From NCBI GenBank assembly GCA_016875165.1, contig VGSF01000037.1, forward strand, positions 1 through 40,059: a stretch of 40,059 nt of DNA, read 5' to 3'. The position numbers were made by a program, and so were the translations under genes. Positions 1 to 8,145 of this stretch are shown here, in pieces. Position 1 is the first letter of the stretch, and each line of letters opens with the position of its first letter. Below the pieces are notes generated by a model. It did not search any database. It saw only the letters and a program-made list of their open reading frames with translations, and was not told the DNA's origin. Origin of the DNA: Deltaproteobacteria bacterium (GTDB taxonomy: Bacteria > Desulfobacterota > SM23-61).

Positions 1-15
1 GACGCCGGGGGCGTC
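1..15. repeat. Short palindrome at window edge
   Basis: The bases gacgccgggggcgtc form two 6-base arms (gacgcc/ggcgtc) around three G. Nothing else in bases 1-63 can be assigned. It may be part of the same GTCCC-rich repeat class found at 86-127, but it is too short to say. Confidence 0.3.
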
Positions 16-85
16 GAGTCGGGCTAATCTTGGCATGCATTTTCAATTACCACATCCAAGTAGGTTTGTCAACTTAGAATTTTAA

Positions 86-127
86 GGGCGTCCCCTTATC
101 CGGGCGTCCCCTTATCACTTATCCGGG
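86..127. repeat. Tandem GGGCGTCCCCTTATC repeat at a gene truncation point
   Basis: The 15-mer gggcgtccccttatc occurs at 86-100 and again at 102-116, and the sub-motif cttatccggg occurs at 95-104 and 118-127. The array ends exactly where recognisable solute-binding-protein sequence begins. Its GTCCCC core and short period resemble the GTCCCCCACGTCGC array fused to the transposase start at 4900-4945. I infer that both are REP-type debris, but no database comparison was possible. Confidence 0.6.
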
Positions 128-669
128 ATGCCTCCAACAACCGCTGGATCGTCTCGGGAAAGGGTTCGTGTATCCTGAATCCCCCCAGCGCCTGGACCGT
201 GGCCGTGCGTGACCAACCGGCCATTGCCGCCCAGATCTGGCACCACGATACCCCTTCGGGACCGAAAGGCCGGTTCCGCGGCTCGCTGCCCCGGATGCAG
301 GGAATCTGGAATTTCAGCAAAAACAAGAAGGCCGCCAAGGACCTGGTTCTCCATCTGCTGCAGAAAGAGCAACAGGACAAACTCATCTTGGCCAGCAAGG
401 GTTTCGATATCCCGCTAATCAAGGCGTTCAATAAACATCCCATCTGGGCGGAGGCCGAACCTCCCCGCGGCACCCAATATAATTATCCGGTGCAGGGGGA
501 TGAGTTTTTGATGATGGGCGGATACCCGGCACCCATCGGGATTGCGGCTCAAATCTATACCCAATCGCTGGTCCCGAACACCGTCGCTAAAGTGACCCAG
601 GAAGGAAAGTCAATCAATGATGCCATCAAGTGGGCCGTCGGCGAATTGGGAGGGTATTTGCGCGGGTGA
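127..669 (+). pseudogene. C-terminal remnant of extracellular sugar-binding protein (family 1)
   Basis: The frame reads in from a repeat array and encodes about 180 residues matching the C-terminal lobe of ABC sugar-binding proteins: a SNNRW segment, GKGS, NPPSAW, QIWHHD, then GPKGRF and a helical end. Full family members are about 400-450 residues, so the signal peptide and N-terminal lobe are missing. A GTG at 199 could start a shorter product, but homology clearly continues upstream of it. The frame is open back to base 64, yet the residues before 127 come from the tandem repeat. Two permease genes follow, which fits the usual binding protein-permease-permease order. A non-functional decapitated gene is most likely; an assembly junction is the alternative. 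Confidence 0.75.
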
Positions 670-700
670 GACATAACCGTTGACCCCCCATGAGAAAAAT

Positions 701-749
701 GGCAGCAGAAGGAGTCGTGATGAAGGGATGCCGGTTCCCTTCTGCTGCC
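701..749 (+). terminator. Hairpin between binding protein and permease genes
   Basis: A perfect 12-bp inverted repeat (ggcagcagaagg at 701-712, ccttctgctgcc at 738-749) has a 25-base loop and is followed by tttcg. A competing stem, aaggga at 723-728 with tccctt at 736-741, would use part of the same right arm. Hairpins at this place often terminate partially or stabilise the binding-protein message. There is no long U-tract, so the exact role is uncertain. Confidence 0.5.
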
Positions 750-900
750 TTTCGTCATTATTTCCGAATCCCGTGATTCCAGGGGTCTTGTTTGCCGATT
801 CCCCGGCTCATCGATGCATTGCCCGACCCTTTGGGCCTGAGCCCAGGCATTCGCTTTGCGAAAAGGTGGCCAATTGGAAAACGTTCGTTGAGGTTAGATC

Positions 901-1848
901 ATGAGCCAACCTGCCGCTCACAAGCAGGCCATCAAGTCTGAAAAAAGGAAAGAGGCCGAACCCGTTCCCTCGAAATTCCGGATGCTGATTCGGCGGAAGT
1001 CCACCCTGGCTTTCCTGCTCTGTATCCCCCTGCTGGCCCTCATTTTCGGCTTGATCGTCTATCCGTTTTTCTATTCAATCGTTTTGAGCATGTTGAACAA
1101 AAAGGAGACCCGTTTCGAGGGATTTGCCAACTTTCTTTTCCTGTTCAACCGGGATACCTTCTGGATGGTGGTGCGCCAATCTTTCTTGTTCACCCTGACG
1201 GCGGTGTTTTTCAAAGCCCTGATCGGCTTTATCATGGCCCACCTCATTGATGTGCTTCCCAGCAAAAGACAACGTCTCTGGCGGGGTCTCGCTCTGATTC
1301 CCTGGGTCATGCCCCCCGCCCTGAGCACGCTCGGGTGGTGGTGGTTGTTTGAGCCCAGTTACAGCGCCATCAACTGGATCCTCCAGGGGCTTTTCGGCGT
1401 ATCCGTCCCTTGGCTGAGCGACACATTCTGGGCGCGGTTCTCCGTCATTCTGGTGAACATCTGGTTCGGCTCCCCCTTTTTCATGATCATGTATCTGGCC
1501 GCATTGAAATCCGTATCCGCGGATCTCTATGAGGCAGCTTCCATCGACGGGGCCAGCGCCTGGCAGAAACTGATCTATATTACGATTCCCATGCTGCGCA
1601 ACATCATCGCCATTACCATGTTGTTTTCAACGATTGTTACTTTTGCCAACTTTGATATTGTCCGAGTATTGACCCAGGGCGGCCCCCGCCACACTACTCA
1701 TCTGTTCGGCACCTACTCCTTTACGCTGGGGATTCAAGGGGGAGATATTCCGCTGGGAGCGGCTGTTTCCCTGTTCATGTTCCCGATCCTGGCTTTGCTC
1801 GCCTTCTTTATCCTGCGAAATGTCCGGCAGAGAGTGAGAGAGATATGA
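901..1848 (+). CDS. ABC sugar transporter permease, MalF/UgpA type
   Basis: This is an inner-membrane permease subunit of a carbohydrate (CUT1-type) importer. The 315-residue protein has a charged cytoplasmic N-terminus of about 30 residues, then about six hydrophobic segments. The EAA loop, contacting the ATPase, reads YEAASIDGASAWQ near residues 210-222, matching the family consensus EAAxxDGAxxxQxF. The ATG is preceded by GAGG seven bases upstream. The gene overlaps the next permease by four bases, so the two are translationally coupled. The binding protein upstream is truncated and no ATPase of the MalK type lies in the window, so the partner ATPase must be elsewhere. The sugar cannot be told from sequence. 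Length is normal for the family. Confidence 0.92.
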   Translation: MSQPAAHKQAIKSEKRKEAEPVPSKFRMLIRRKSTLAFLLCIPLLALIFGLIVYPFFYSIVLSMLNKKETRFEGFANFLFLFNRDTFWMVVRQSFLFTLTAVFFKALIGFIMAHLIDVLPSKRQRLWRGLALIPWVMPPALSTLGWWWLFEPSYSAINWILQGLFGVSVPWLSDTFWARFSVILVNIWFGSPFFMIMYLAALKSVSADLYEAASIDGASAWQKLIYITIPMLRNIIAITMLFSTIVTFANFDIVRVLTQGGPRHTTHLFGTYSFTLGIQGGDIPLGAAVSLFMFPILALLAFFILRNVRQRVREI

Positions 1849-2720
1849 TGCTGCGCAAGATCCCCCCGTTGGGCAATATGAAAAAGAATCGGAGATGGGC
1901 GCTGATTGCAGCCTACTTCTTTTTAGCCCTGTTCGTCATTTTTTTCCTCTTTCCCCCCTTTTACATGATTGTCACCTCCTTTAAGACCAATGAGGAAATG
2001 TCGAGTCTGAAGGGTATCCCTTTTATCATCAACCAGGAGCCGACGCTATCTCACTACAAAAATCTGCTGACAGAAACTCTTTTCCCCACGTATTTTAAAA
2101 ACACGGTGATGGTGACCCTCTGTACGGTGGCCCTCTCCATGACGATCAGTATCCTTGCGGCATATTCCTTGGCCCGTATGCGCTTTTGGGGATCATCGCT
2201 ACTGGCGACAGGGGTTTTTTTGACCTATCTGGTGCCGGAAACACTGTTGTTTATCCCGTTGTTTAAAGTGGTGGGGGCCTTAGGTCTCTTGAACTCCAAA
2301 TGGGCACTGGTGCTGGTATTTCCCACACTGGCCGTGCCGTTTTGTACCTGGATCATGATCGGTTATTTCGCCTCCATCCCCAAAGAGCTTGACGAAGCGG
2401 CAGTGATGGATGGAGCAAACTGGTATCAAATGCTCTTTCGGGTCTTTATTCCGGTGGCCATGCCCGGCATCATCGCAGCAACCATCTTTGCCTTTACCGT
2501 CTCCTGGGCCGGTTTTCTCTATCCCCTCGCCTTTATCTACAGCAATGAAGAACTTGTGTTGACTGTCGGCACCGTAACCACCCTGATCCGTGGAGACGTG
2601 ATGCACTGGGGAGGACTGATGGCTGGAGCGATTCTGGCTGCAGCTCCACCGGTCATCATTTACGCCTTTTTAATGGATTATTACATTTCCGGGTTGACGG
2701 CAGGAGCGGTCAAAAACTAG
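1845..2720 (+). CDS. ABC sugar transporter permease, MalG/UgpE type
   Basis: This is the second inner-membrane permease of the carbohydrate importer and pairs with the preceding MalF-type subunit. The 291-residue protein has an N-terminal membrane segment after about 12 residues, the segment PPFYMIVTSFKT typical of MalG relatives, and an EAA loop reading LDEAAVMDGANWYQ. The frame opens with two consecutive ATG codons at 1845, the first lying in an ATGA overlap with the upstream stop. An internal ATG fourteen bases on, preceded by weaker context, is possible. Six membrane spans can be drawn. The gene ends the operon; the next gene downstream is on the other strand. Confidence 0.92.
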   Translation: MMLRKIPPLGNMKKNRRWALIAAYFFLALFVIFFLFPPFYMIVTSFKTNEEMSSLKGIPFIINQEPTLSHYKNLLTETLFPTYFKNTVMVTLCTVALSMTISILAAYSLARMRFWGSSLLATGVFLTYLVPETLLFIPLFKVVGALGLLNSKWALVLVFPTLAVPFCTWIMIGYFASIPKELDEAAVMDGANWYQMLFRVFIPVAMPGIIAATIFAFTVSWAGFLYPLAFIYSNEELVLTVGTVTTLIRGDVMHWGGLMAGAILAAAPPVIIYAFLMDYYISGLTAGAVKN

Positions 2721-2804
2721 TTCGGCATTGGCGATTCTTTTATGCTTTTCCTCAGGCTTGTCTTCCTTGTTAGGAAAGACCAGGGGGGGGTGCCCTTAAA
2801 TAAT

Positions 2805-3188
2805 TCAATATCTCATTGAATAAGAGGATTTTATTTTTTCATCCACCCAGCGCAGATTCTCTTCAATCAGGTCGAGGATGGGAAGTTGGTATGGGCAACG
2901 CTCCTTACACATCTCAGAAGCACTGCACTTCCTTCCTTTCTCTATGGCTTCCCGATGCCGACCTTTGAGCAAAATTCCTTCCCCCATCCGCTTTACCATA
3001 GAGCGGATGCCTAAAACCATCTGAATGGGGATTTCTTCTGAACAAGGCTGACAGTAATCGCACCGCCGGCAAAACACCTTTTCATGGCGCTTGCGGATTT
3101 CTTCAATTTCCTTCTTCTCCTCCTCCGTTAAAGATGGGATATGTTGAAAAATTTTCCAATTTTCCTCGAATAGGTCTTTGTGCTCCAC
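2805..3188 (-). pseudogene. Ferredoxin-like C-terminal domain of an aldo/keto reductase, catalytic barrel missing
   Basis: The 127-residue frame starts with GTG and carries CRRCDYCQPC near residue 40, followed by SEEIPIQ and a second Cys cluster (CSASEMCKERCPYQ). This is the 4Fe-4S-like tail found at the C-terminus of many anaerobic aldo/keto reductases. The helix before it (LTEEEKKEIEEIRKRH) is the normal linker after the barrel. About 250 residues of TIM barrel with the catalytic Asp-Tyr-Lys-His are absent, and the upstream frame is closed by a stop within about 70 bases. It overlaps the poorly defined start of the convergently placed MFS gene on the other strand. It may be a decayed gene or, less likely, a free-standing iron-sulfur protein. 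Confidence 0.7.
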
Positions 3189-3241
3189 TTTTTTCGTTCT
3201 TAGCCTTAAGTTGGTTGCATTCCTGCGGCCACCCTTTTATG

Positions 3242-4549
3242 ATGAATTTATCTATGGTGCAAAAACAAGCACAGGTGAATTCTTTTTTTATACGGATCTT
3301 CCCGCGGATATTCTATGGCTGGTGGATTATTCTTCTTTGCTCTTTGATCCTGGCCGCGGGTGCGGGCATCCTTTCCCACGCCTTTACAGTTTTTTTTCTG
3401 CCCTTGAAACGGGATCTGGCGGTGAGCAGCGCGGCCATCTCCCTTTTATATGGTGCCGCCCGCCTAGAAGGGGGAGTGGAAGCTCCCCTGGTCGGTTATT
3501 TGATTGACCGTTTTGGACCGCGGGTGGTAATTATGGTCGGGGCGGCTTTATCTGGAATCGGGCTTATTCTGCTTTCCCTGGTGGAAAGCTTCATCTCTTT
3601 CTTCTTTGTCTATGTCTTTGTCATCTCTTTGGGATTTAATGCCGGCTTTTTTCACCCTGTTTATGCTGTGGTAAACAACTGGTTCATCCGGCATCGGGGG
3701 CTGGGGTTTTCCCTAACCGGAGCCGCCACCAATATTGGCGGAATGATCATGGCCCCCTTGCTCTCCTATTGGATTTTGAACTTGGGTTGGCGCACAGGAG
3801 CTGTCCTTGCCGGGCTGATCATTCTGGCCGTAGTCGTCCCAGCGGCTATCCCCCTCCACCGGGCCCCTGAGGTTCTTGGTCTTTCCCCGGATGGACGGTC
3901 TGCCAGAAAAAGACCGGGCAACGTTCCCCAACCGGAGCAGGAGGAAAGTGCGGAGCTCAATCTTACGGTTCGCCAAGCCTTGAAAACCTTGAATTACTGG
4001 TTACTATTGTCCGGCATTACCCTCCGGGTTCTTGTCACCGTCGCCTTAATCATTCATTTCGTACCTATTATGGTTTGGAAGGGGATGAGCGAAGCAGCAA
4101 GCGCTTACTTGGTGAGTCTCTTTGCCTTCAGTGCCATCATCACTACGCTGGTGAGTGGCTGGCTGGGAGATCGATGGAGCAAATCCATTCTATGCAGTCT
4201 TGGTATCCTTCCCTTGGCATTTGGAATGCTGGCCTTAATGGTGAGTCAATCCACGGGGGCTCTTTATGCCCTGCCCGTCGGACTGGCCATTACCATGGGC
4301 ACCGTACCTCTGAATTGGGCCTTGATTGGAGATTTTTTTGGGCGCCACAGCTATGCCACCTTGAGGGGATTTATGGGAATCGGCACCGGCTTGGCAACCT
4401 TCCTTTCCCCCATCTATGCCGGCTGGATTTTCGACCATAGCGGAAGTTACTTCTATGTCCTTCTCACCTTCCTGGCCATTAACCTTTGCGCCTCCGCCCT
4501 TTTTGCAATTCTATACTACCGTTCACCGCAGAAACTTTCGCTGGATTAA
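3242..4549 (+). CDS. Major facilitator superfamily transporter (monocarboxylate/oxalate-formate-like)
   Basis: This is a secondary transporter with about twelve hydrophobic segments and a central loop rich in Glu, Gln and Arg near residues 210-240. The segment FYGWWIILLCS at the N-terminus, the cytoplasmic-loop-like LIDRFGPRVV and the second-half SGWLGDRWSK are typical of monocarboxylate/oxalate:formate-type MFS proteins. The frame is open from 3134, but the first 35 residues read as antisense of the neighbouring reductase tail, so a start at one of the ATGs at 3239, 3242 or 3254 is preferred. None has a strong ribosome site. The substrate is unknown; organic acids are the usual cargo for this subgroup. 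Confidence 0.85.
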   Translation: MNLSMVQKQAQVNSFFIRIFPRIFYGWWIILLCSLILAAGAGILSHAFTVFFLPLKRDLAVSSAAISLLYGAARLEGGVEAPLVGYLIDRFGPRVVIMVGAALSGIGLILLSLVESFISFFFVYVFVISLGFNAGFFHPVYAVVNNWFIRHRGLGFSLTGAATNIGGMIMAPLLSYWILNLGWRTGAVLAGLIILAVVVPAAIPLHRAPEVLGLSPDGRSARKRPGNVPQPEQEESAELNLTVRQALKTLNYWLLLSGITLRVLVTVALIIHFVPIMVWKGMSEAASAYLVSLFAFSAIITTLVSGWLGDRWSKSILCSLGILPLAFGMLALMVSQSTGALYALPVGLAITMGTVPLNWALIGDFFGRHSYATLRGFMGIGTGLATFLSPIYAGWIFDHSGSYFYVLLTFLAINLCASALFAILYYRSPQKLSLD

Positions 4550-4693
4550 GGTCCTCCTTTTATATAGGCGATCGCCGAAGAGGTCTATTCCTCCCGTGAC
4601 CACTTTCCAAGGCTCCGAAAAAATCTCCCCCCCCATGCCGCCCCCGGTTCATCGCCTGATACCATGCATCAGGATATTCTAGGGTGTTCTAGG
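4550..4693. other. Intergenic, no gene
   Basis: This stretch holds no plausible gene. A short stem cctgat/atcagg lies around 4656-4674, and the octamer ttctaggg is directly repeated just before the inverted-repeat element that starts at 4694. Confidence 0.4.
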
Positions 4694-4908
4694 GTGGGGG
4701 ACGTAGTTTAAAAATATAACTGGGGTGATCAGGCTCGGAGAGTATCAATCGTGCGTGCAAAGGTGGCCTGGCAATTAAATTGGGAATACGGAATTCCGAT
4801 GGCCGAGATAGTGCGTCATGCAGGGGTTTGTACCTCAGCCATTCCCAATGCTCTTAGAAAAATGGAAATGGAGAATAAGAAGTGATAGAAGTAAACTACG
4901 TCCCCCAC
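4694..4908. repeat. Element bounded by a perfect 17-bp inverted repeat
   Basis: gtgggggacgtagttta at 4694-4710 has its exact reverse complement at 4892-4908. Between them is only the C-terminal coding tail of a REP-type transposase. The left copy contains GTAG next to the G-rich arm, and GTAG is the foot recognised by known REP-associated transposases. This looks like an internally deleted transposase unit or a two-REP (BIME-like) mobile unit. The right copy runs directly into the tandem array at the start of the next transposase. Confidence 0.7.
4736..4885 (+). pseudogene. C-terminal remnant of a second REP-associated transposase
   Basis: In frame with the stop at 4883-4885, the sequence encodes YGIPMAEIVRHAGVCTSAI and a basic tail. 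This lines up with the C-terminal helix-turn-helix of the neighbouring transposase (LGLSMAEIARHVGVATSSI), but the two differ enough to be separate family members. The HUH nuclease domain is gone. The relic lies wholly inside the 17-bp inverted repeat pair, and its stop overlaps the GTG at 4882 that opens the downstream transposase frame. Confidence 0.72.
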
Positions 4909-5919
4909 GTCGCGTCCCGTCCCCCACGTCGCGTCCCCCACGTCCGTCAAGCACGCTTAGACGTCCCCGGCGCCCTGCACCACATCATGGTGCGTGGGAT
5001 CAATAAACCAGCCATCTTCAAAGATGACGAGGACAAGACCCTATTCCTTGAGCGGCTCGGCCAAAATATCATCGACGGGAAATGCTCCGTCTACGCCTGG
5101 GTACTTATGGACCATTACGTCCATCTCCTGTTCAAGAGCGGCCAGCAGGGCATCTCCGCCGTCATGCGAAAACTGCTCACGTGGTACGCCCAGTACTTTA
5201 ACCGCCGCCATCGCCGCACCGGGCATCTCTTTGAAAATCGCTATAAATCTATTTTGTGCGACGAAGACAAATACCTATTGGCCCTCGTCCGGTATATTCA
5301 CCTAAACCCAATCAGGGCAGAAATTGTCACTACCTTTAAGGAATTATTAGACCGGTATCCCTGGAGTGGCCATAGCGCCCTCATGGGAAACGCCAGGCAA
5401 GACTGGATGGATACGCTTTACGTCCTTTCCCAGTTCGGAGCGCGAAAGAAATCCGCCAGAAAAACCTACCATACGTTTGTCGCCGAAGGCATGGCCATGG
5501 GCAAAAATCCCGAGTTAACCGGCGGCGGGCTCATCAGAAGCAAGGGTGGGTGGTCCCAAGCCGTATCGGCCCGGAGAAGAGGCCAGAGAGAAGAAGCAGA
5601 CGAACGCATTCTCGGAAGCGGTGATTTTGTCAACGCCATTCTCCAAGAAGCCGAAGAGAAAACAAGATGCCAGTTAAAGCTTCGACGGAGCGGCAAGACC
5701 ATAACCAAGATTATCGAAGAAGAGTGCACGAAAGGACGAATAAGCCCGAAGGAGCTCAAAGGGGGCAGCCGTCGGAGGAAGATAAGTACCCTTCGGGCAA
5801 CGATAGCGAAACGCGGCTTGGATGAATTGGGATTATCTATGGCAGAGATCGCGCGGCACGTTGGAGTGGCCACGTCCAGCATCGCACGGGCGGTTGCAAG
5901 ATCGGAAGAAGAGGGATGA
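4882..5919 (+). CDS. REP-associated tyrosine (Y1/HUH) transposase, probably impaired
   Basis: The protein belongs to the TnpA-REP branch of IS200/IS605-type HUH transposases with a C-terminal DNA-binding extension. Recognisable parts are QARLDVPGALHHIMVRG, NRRHRRTGHLFENRYKSI (probably including the catalytic-helix region), VRYIHLNPIRA and the C-terminal helix-turn-helix MAEIARHVGVATSSIAR. Two oddities stand out. The usual ATG just before the QARLD motif is missing and the only upstream start is GTG 4882, which adds about 22 residues read from a tandem repeat. The metal-binding HUH motif, normally NHxHLL, reads HYVHLL, so the first His is replaced by Tyr79. The 345-residue length is otherwise normal for the extended subfamily. 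It could be a recent pseudogene. Confidence 0.82.
   Translation: MIEVNYVPHVASRPPRRVPHVRQARLDVPGALHHIMVRGINKPAIFKDDEDKTLFLERLGQNIIDGKCSVYAWVLMDHYVHLLFKSGQQGISAVMRKLLTWYAQYFNRRHRRTGHLFENRYKSILCDEDKYLLALVRYIHLNPIRAEIVTTFKELLDRYPWSGHSALMGNARQDWMDTLYVLSQFGARKKSARKTYHTFVAEGMAMGKNPELTGGGLIRSKGGWSQAVSARRRGQREEADERILGSGDFVNAILQEAEEKTRCQLKLRRSGKTITKIIEEECTKGRISPKELKGGSRRRKISTLRATIAKRGLDELGLSMAEIARHVGVATSSIARAVARSEEEG
4900..4945. repeat. Tandem GTCCCCCACGTCGC array fused to transposase start
   Basis: gtcccccacgtcgc is present at 4900-4913 and 4919-4932, with a partial third copy (gtcccccacgtcc) at 4933-4945. The array occupies the place where family members have their ATG and reads in frame into the transposase. 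The first copy is also the right arm of the 17-bp inverted repeat. Confidence 0.8.
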
Positions 5920-6200
5920 TGGAGACAGGGATTATAAAGCAACATAGGACACAACGTCCCCTGTTCGCTCATGGCTATACCTATGCTTATATAATCTGAA
6001 GTACTCCTGCCTGGGTTATTTTTCCTTAGCATAAGTGGGTCAATTACTATGAGTGTCGAGGCCAAGCGCGCTCGAAGCCATAAATAACCATTGCCCTTTT
6101 ACTGATTGATCCCAAGAGGGGGGGGTTTACAGCAGAATCATATTTCAAGATCTGACCCTCTATAGGGCGATGGAAAAAAGTCGGGCTTCATGCATTCTTG
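5920..6200. other. Intergenic, transposase 3' flank
   Basis: No gene is seen. Shortly after the transposase stop comes acacaacgtcccctgttcgctcat in short form (acaacgtccc near 5951-5960), the same core as the inverted repeat at 8146-8458. That suggests a REP-type end downstream of the transposase. A G-run lies near 6117-6125. Confidence 0.4.
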
Positions 6201-6230
6201 TTGACATAATCAAATAAGTTTCGGTATGGT
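6201..6230 (+). promoter_or_regulatory. Candidate sigma-70-type promoter for acyl-CoA dehydrogenase
   Basis: TTGACA at 6201-6206 is followed after 18 bases by TATGGT at 6225-6230, about 45 bases before the ATG of the acyl-CoA dehydrogenase gene. The -35 is perfect and the -10 matches four of six positions. Confidence 0.45.
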
Positions 6231-6274
6231 CTGATTCATCAGGGGGAAGTTCATGATCCGAAAGGAGACCGCCC

Positions 6275-7996
6275 ATGATCCTGCTCAATCCCAAGAAGCA
6301 TAACCGGTACTACCCGGACCAGAAGTCGCGCGAAATCATGCTCAAGACCATCGATTTTTTCGAGAGCAAAGGCAAGGGGAAGCTCAAGGCGGATGATCAC
6401 GCAAGGGTGTGGTACGCAGATTTCCTGGATTTCGTGAAGAAGGAGAAGATCTTTGCCACCCTCCTCACCCCTTCTACCTACGGATTGGAAGACCCGGACT
6501 TCCGCTGGGACACTTGGCGTAACTGCGAGTTCAACGAAATCCTGGCCTTTTATGCCCTACATTACTGGTACACTTGGCAGGTATCCATCCTGGGCCTCGG
6601 CCCGATCTGGATGAGCCAAAACGAGGAGGTCAAGAAAAAGACCGCCCAGCTCCTGAGGGAAGGGGGCATCTTTGCCTTCGGGCTTTCCGAAAAGGAACAC
6701 GGCGCAGATATTTACTCCACGGAAATGAAACTGGCCTCTCAGGGAGACGGAACCTACAGGGCCAGCGGCAGGAAATATTACATCGGCAACGCCAACAAGG
6801 CAGCCTTAGTGTCCACTCTCGGGAAGATGACCGACTCCGGAGAATTTGTCTTCTTCGTGGTGGGTACGACCCACGGTAAATACGAATGCGTAAAGAACAT
6901 CGTCAATGTGCAGTCCTATGTGGCCGAGTATGCCCTCCACGATTACCCCATCTATGAAAGCGACATCCTTTCCAAAGGGCAGGATGCCTGGGATGCGGCT
7001 CTCAACACGGTCAACGTGGGGAAATACAATCTGGGTTGGGCCTCCATAGGGATCTGCACCCATGCCTTCTATGAAGCCATCAACCATGCCGCCAACCGTG
7101 TCCTTTACGGAAAGCACGTCACCGACTTCCCCCACATCAAACAGCTCCTGACCGACGCCTACTGCCGCCTGGTGGCCATGAAGGCTTTCGCCCTGCGCGC
7201 CTCCGACTACATGCGTACGGCTTCCGCGGAAGACCGGCGCTACCTTCTTTACAACCCCATGGTGAAGATGAAAGTCACCACCCAGGGTGAGGAAGTGATC
7301 AACCTCCTCTGGGATGTAATCGCAGCCAAGGGCTTCGAGAAGGATACCTACTTCGAAATCGCTACCCGAGATATTCGCGCCCTTCCCAAACTGGAGGGAA
7401 CGGTTCATGTCAACATGGCTCTCATCATCAAGTTCATGCGCAACTATTTCTTCGACCCCGGCCGGTTTCCCGATATTCCCCGGGTGGCGGAGGGGAAAAA
7501 CGACGATTTCCTTTTCAACCAGGGGCCCACGAAAGGGCTGAGCAAAATTCAATTCCACGACTACAATCTTGCCTACCGGAGCGTCGATCTGCCCAACGTC
7601 AACCTGTTTAAGAAACAGATCGAGATTTTAAGGGAGTTCCTCATCGCCTCGGCGGGCGACGCAGCCGCTGCGGGGGAGCAGGCCAGGGACATTGACTTCC
7701 TCCTGACCCTGGGGGAACTCTTCACCCTGGTTGCCTACGGGCAGCTCTTCATCGAATTCCGGAACCTAAACCGGGGGGAGGTCTCCGACGAACTTCTGGA
7801 GCAGATATTTGACTTCCTGGTCCGGGACTTTGCCAAGTATGCCCTTCAGCTCTATTCAAAGGTGAGCAGCACTCCGAAACAGATGGAAATCTCCATGAAG
7901 ATGATCCTGAAGCCAGTTCCTGATAGAGCCCGCTTCGAGCGGATCTGGAAGAATCAGGTGTTCGCCCTGGTAGAAGATTACCGGATGAACGATTGA
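6275..7996 (+). CDS. Acyl-CoA dehydrogenase family flavoprotein
   Basis: The protein would oxidise an acyl-CoA to the 2,3-enoyl-CoA using FAD and pass electrons to an electron-transfer flavoprotein, in the cytoplasm. The 573 residues are on the long side: the standard fold takes about 400, and a C-terminal all-helical extension makes up the rest. The mid-domain motif FGLSEKEHGADIYST corresponds to the family GLTEPxAGSD signature. LEGTVHVN near residue 370 is the equivalent of the EGT/ACAD C-terminal signature that carries the usual catalytic Glu in many members. AAGDAAAAGEQ marks the start of the C-terminal extension. AAAGGAGA sits 6-7 bases before the ATG. The substrate is unknown, and no ETF or thiolase neighbours are present. 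Confidence 0.9.
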   Translation: MILLNPKKHNRYYPDQKSREIMLKTIDFFESKGKGKLKADDHARVWYADFLDFVKKEKIFATLLTPSTYGLEDPDFRWDTWRNCEFNEILAFYALHYWYTWQVSILGLGPIWMSQNEEVKKKTAQLLREGGIFAFGLSEKEHGADIYSTEMKLASQGDGTYRASGRKYYIGNANKAALVSTLGKMTDSGEFVFFVVGTTHGKYECVKNIVNVQSYVAEYALHDYPIYESDILSKGQDAWDAALNTVNVGKYNLGWASIGICTHAFYEAINHAANRVLYGKHVTDFPHIKQLLTDAYCRLVAMKAFALRASDYMRTASAEDRRYLLYNPMVKMKVTTQGEEVINLLWDVIAAKGFEKDTYFEIATRDIRALPKLEGTVHVNMALIIKFMRNYFFDPGRFPDIPRVAEGKNDDFLFNQGPTKGLSKIQFHDYNLAYRSVDLPNVNLFKKQIEILREFLIASAGDAAAAGEQARDIDFLLTLGELFTLVAYGQLFIEFRNLNRGEVSDELLEQIFDFLVRDFAKYALQLYSKVSSTPKQMEISMKMILKPVPDRARFERIWKNQVFALVEDYRMND

Positions 7997-8058
7997 GAAG
8001 CCCGAGAGGAAGCCCCATTGCCAGCGGGCCAGGATCAATCTCTCCTATTCTGAGATTT

Positions 8059-8098
8059 CTGAGGCTCTTGCAAAAGTCCTAAACACCGTCATTGCCGC
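8059..8098. repeat. Intergenic repeat, TGAGGCTCTTGCAAAAGTCC type (copy 1)
   Basis: gaggctcttgcaaaagtcct followed by aaacaccg and cattgcc recurs almost unchanged near 32954-32990. Neither copy is coding. Together with an arm gagctttttgcaaaag at about 33030 it points to a dispersed foldback family. Confidence 0.65.
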
Positions 8099-8145
8099 TC
8101 CCGATTTCGCGAGGGTAAACTTCAGCGGGGGGATTAGGAAATTAC

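Noticed and set aside
4900..4945. CRISPR-like short array
   Set aside because: The repeats are 13-14 bases with no or five-base spacers, part of a REP-type array, and there are no cas genes.
6806..7558. Minus-strand open frame of 250 codons
   Set aside because: It is antisense to the acyl-CoA dehydrogenase and has no motif of its own.
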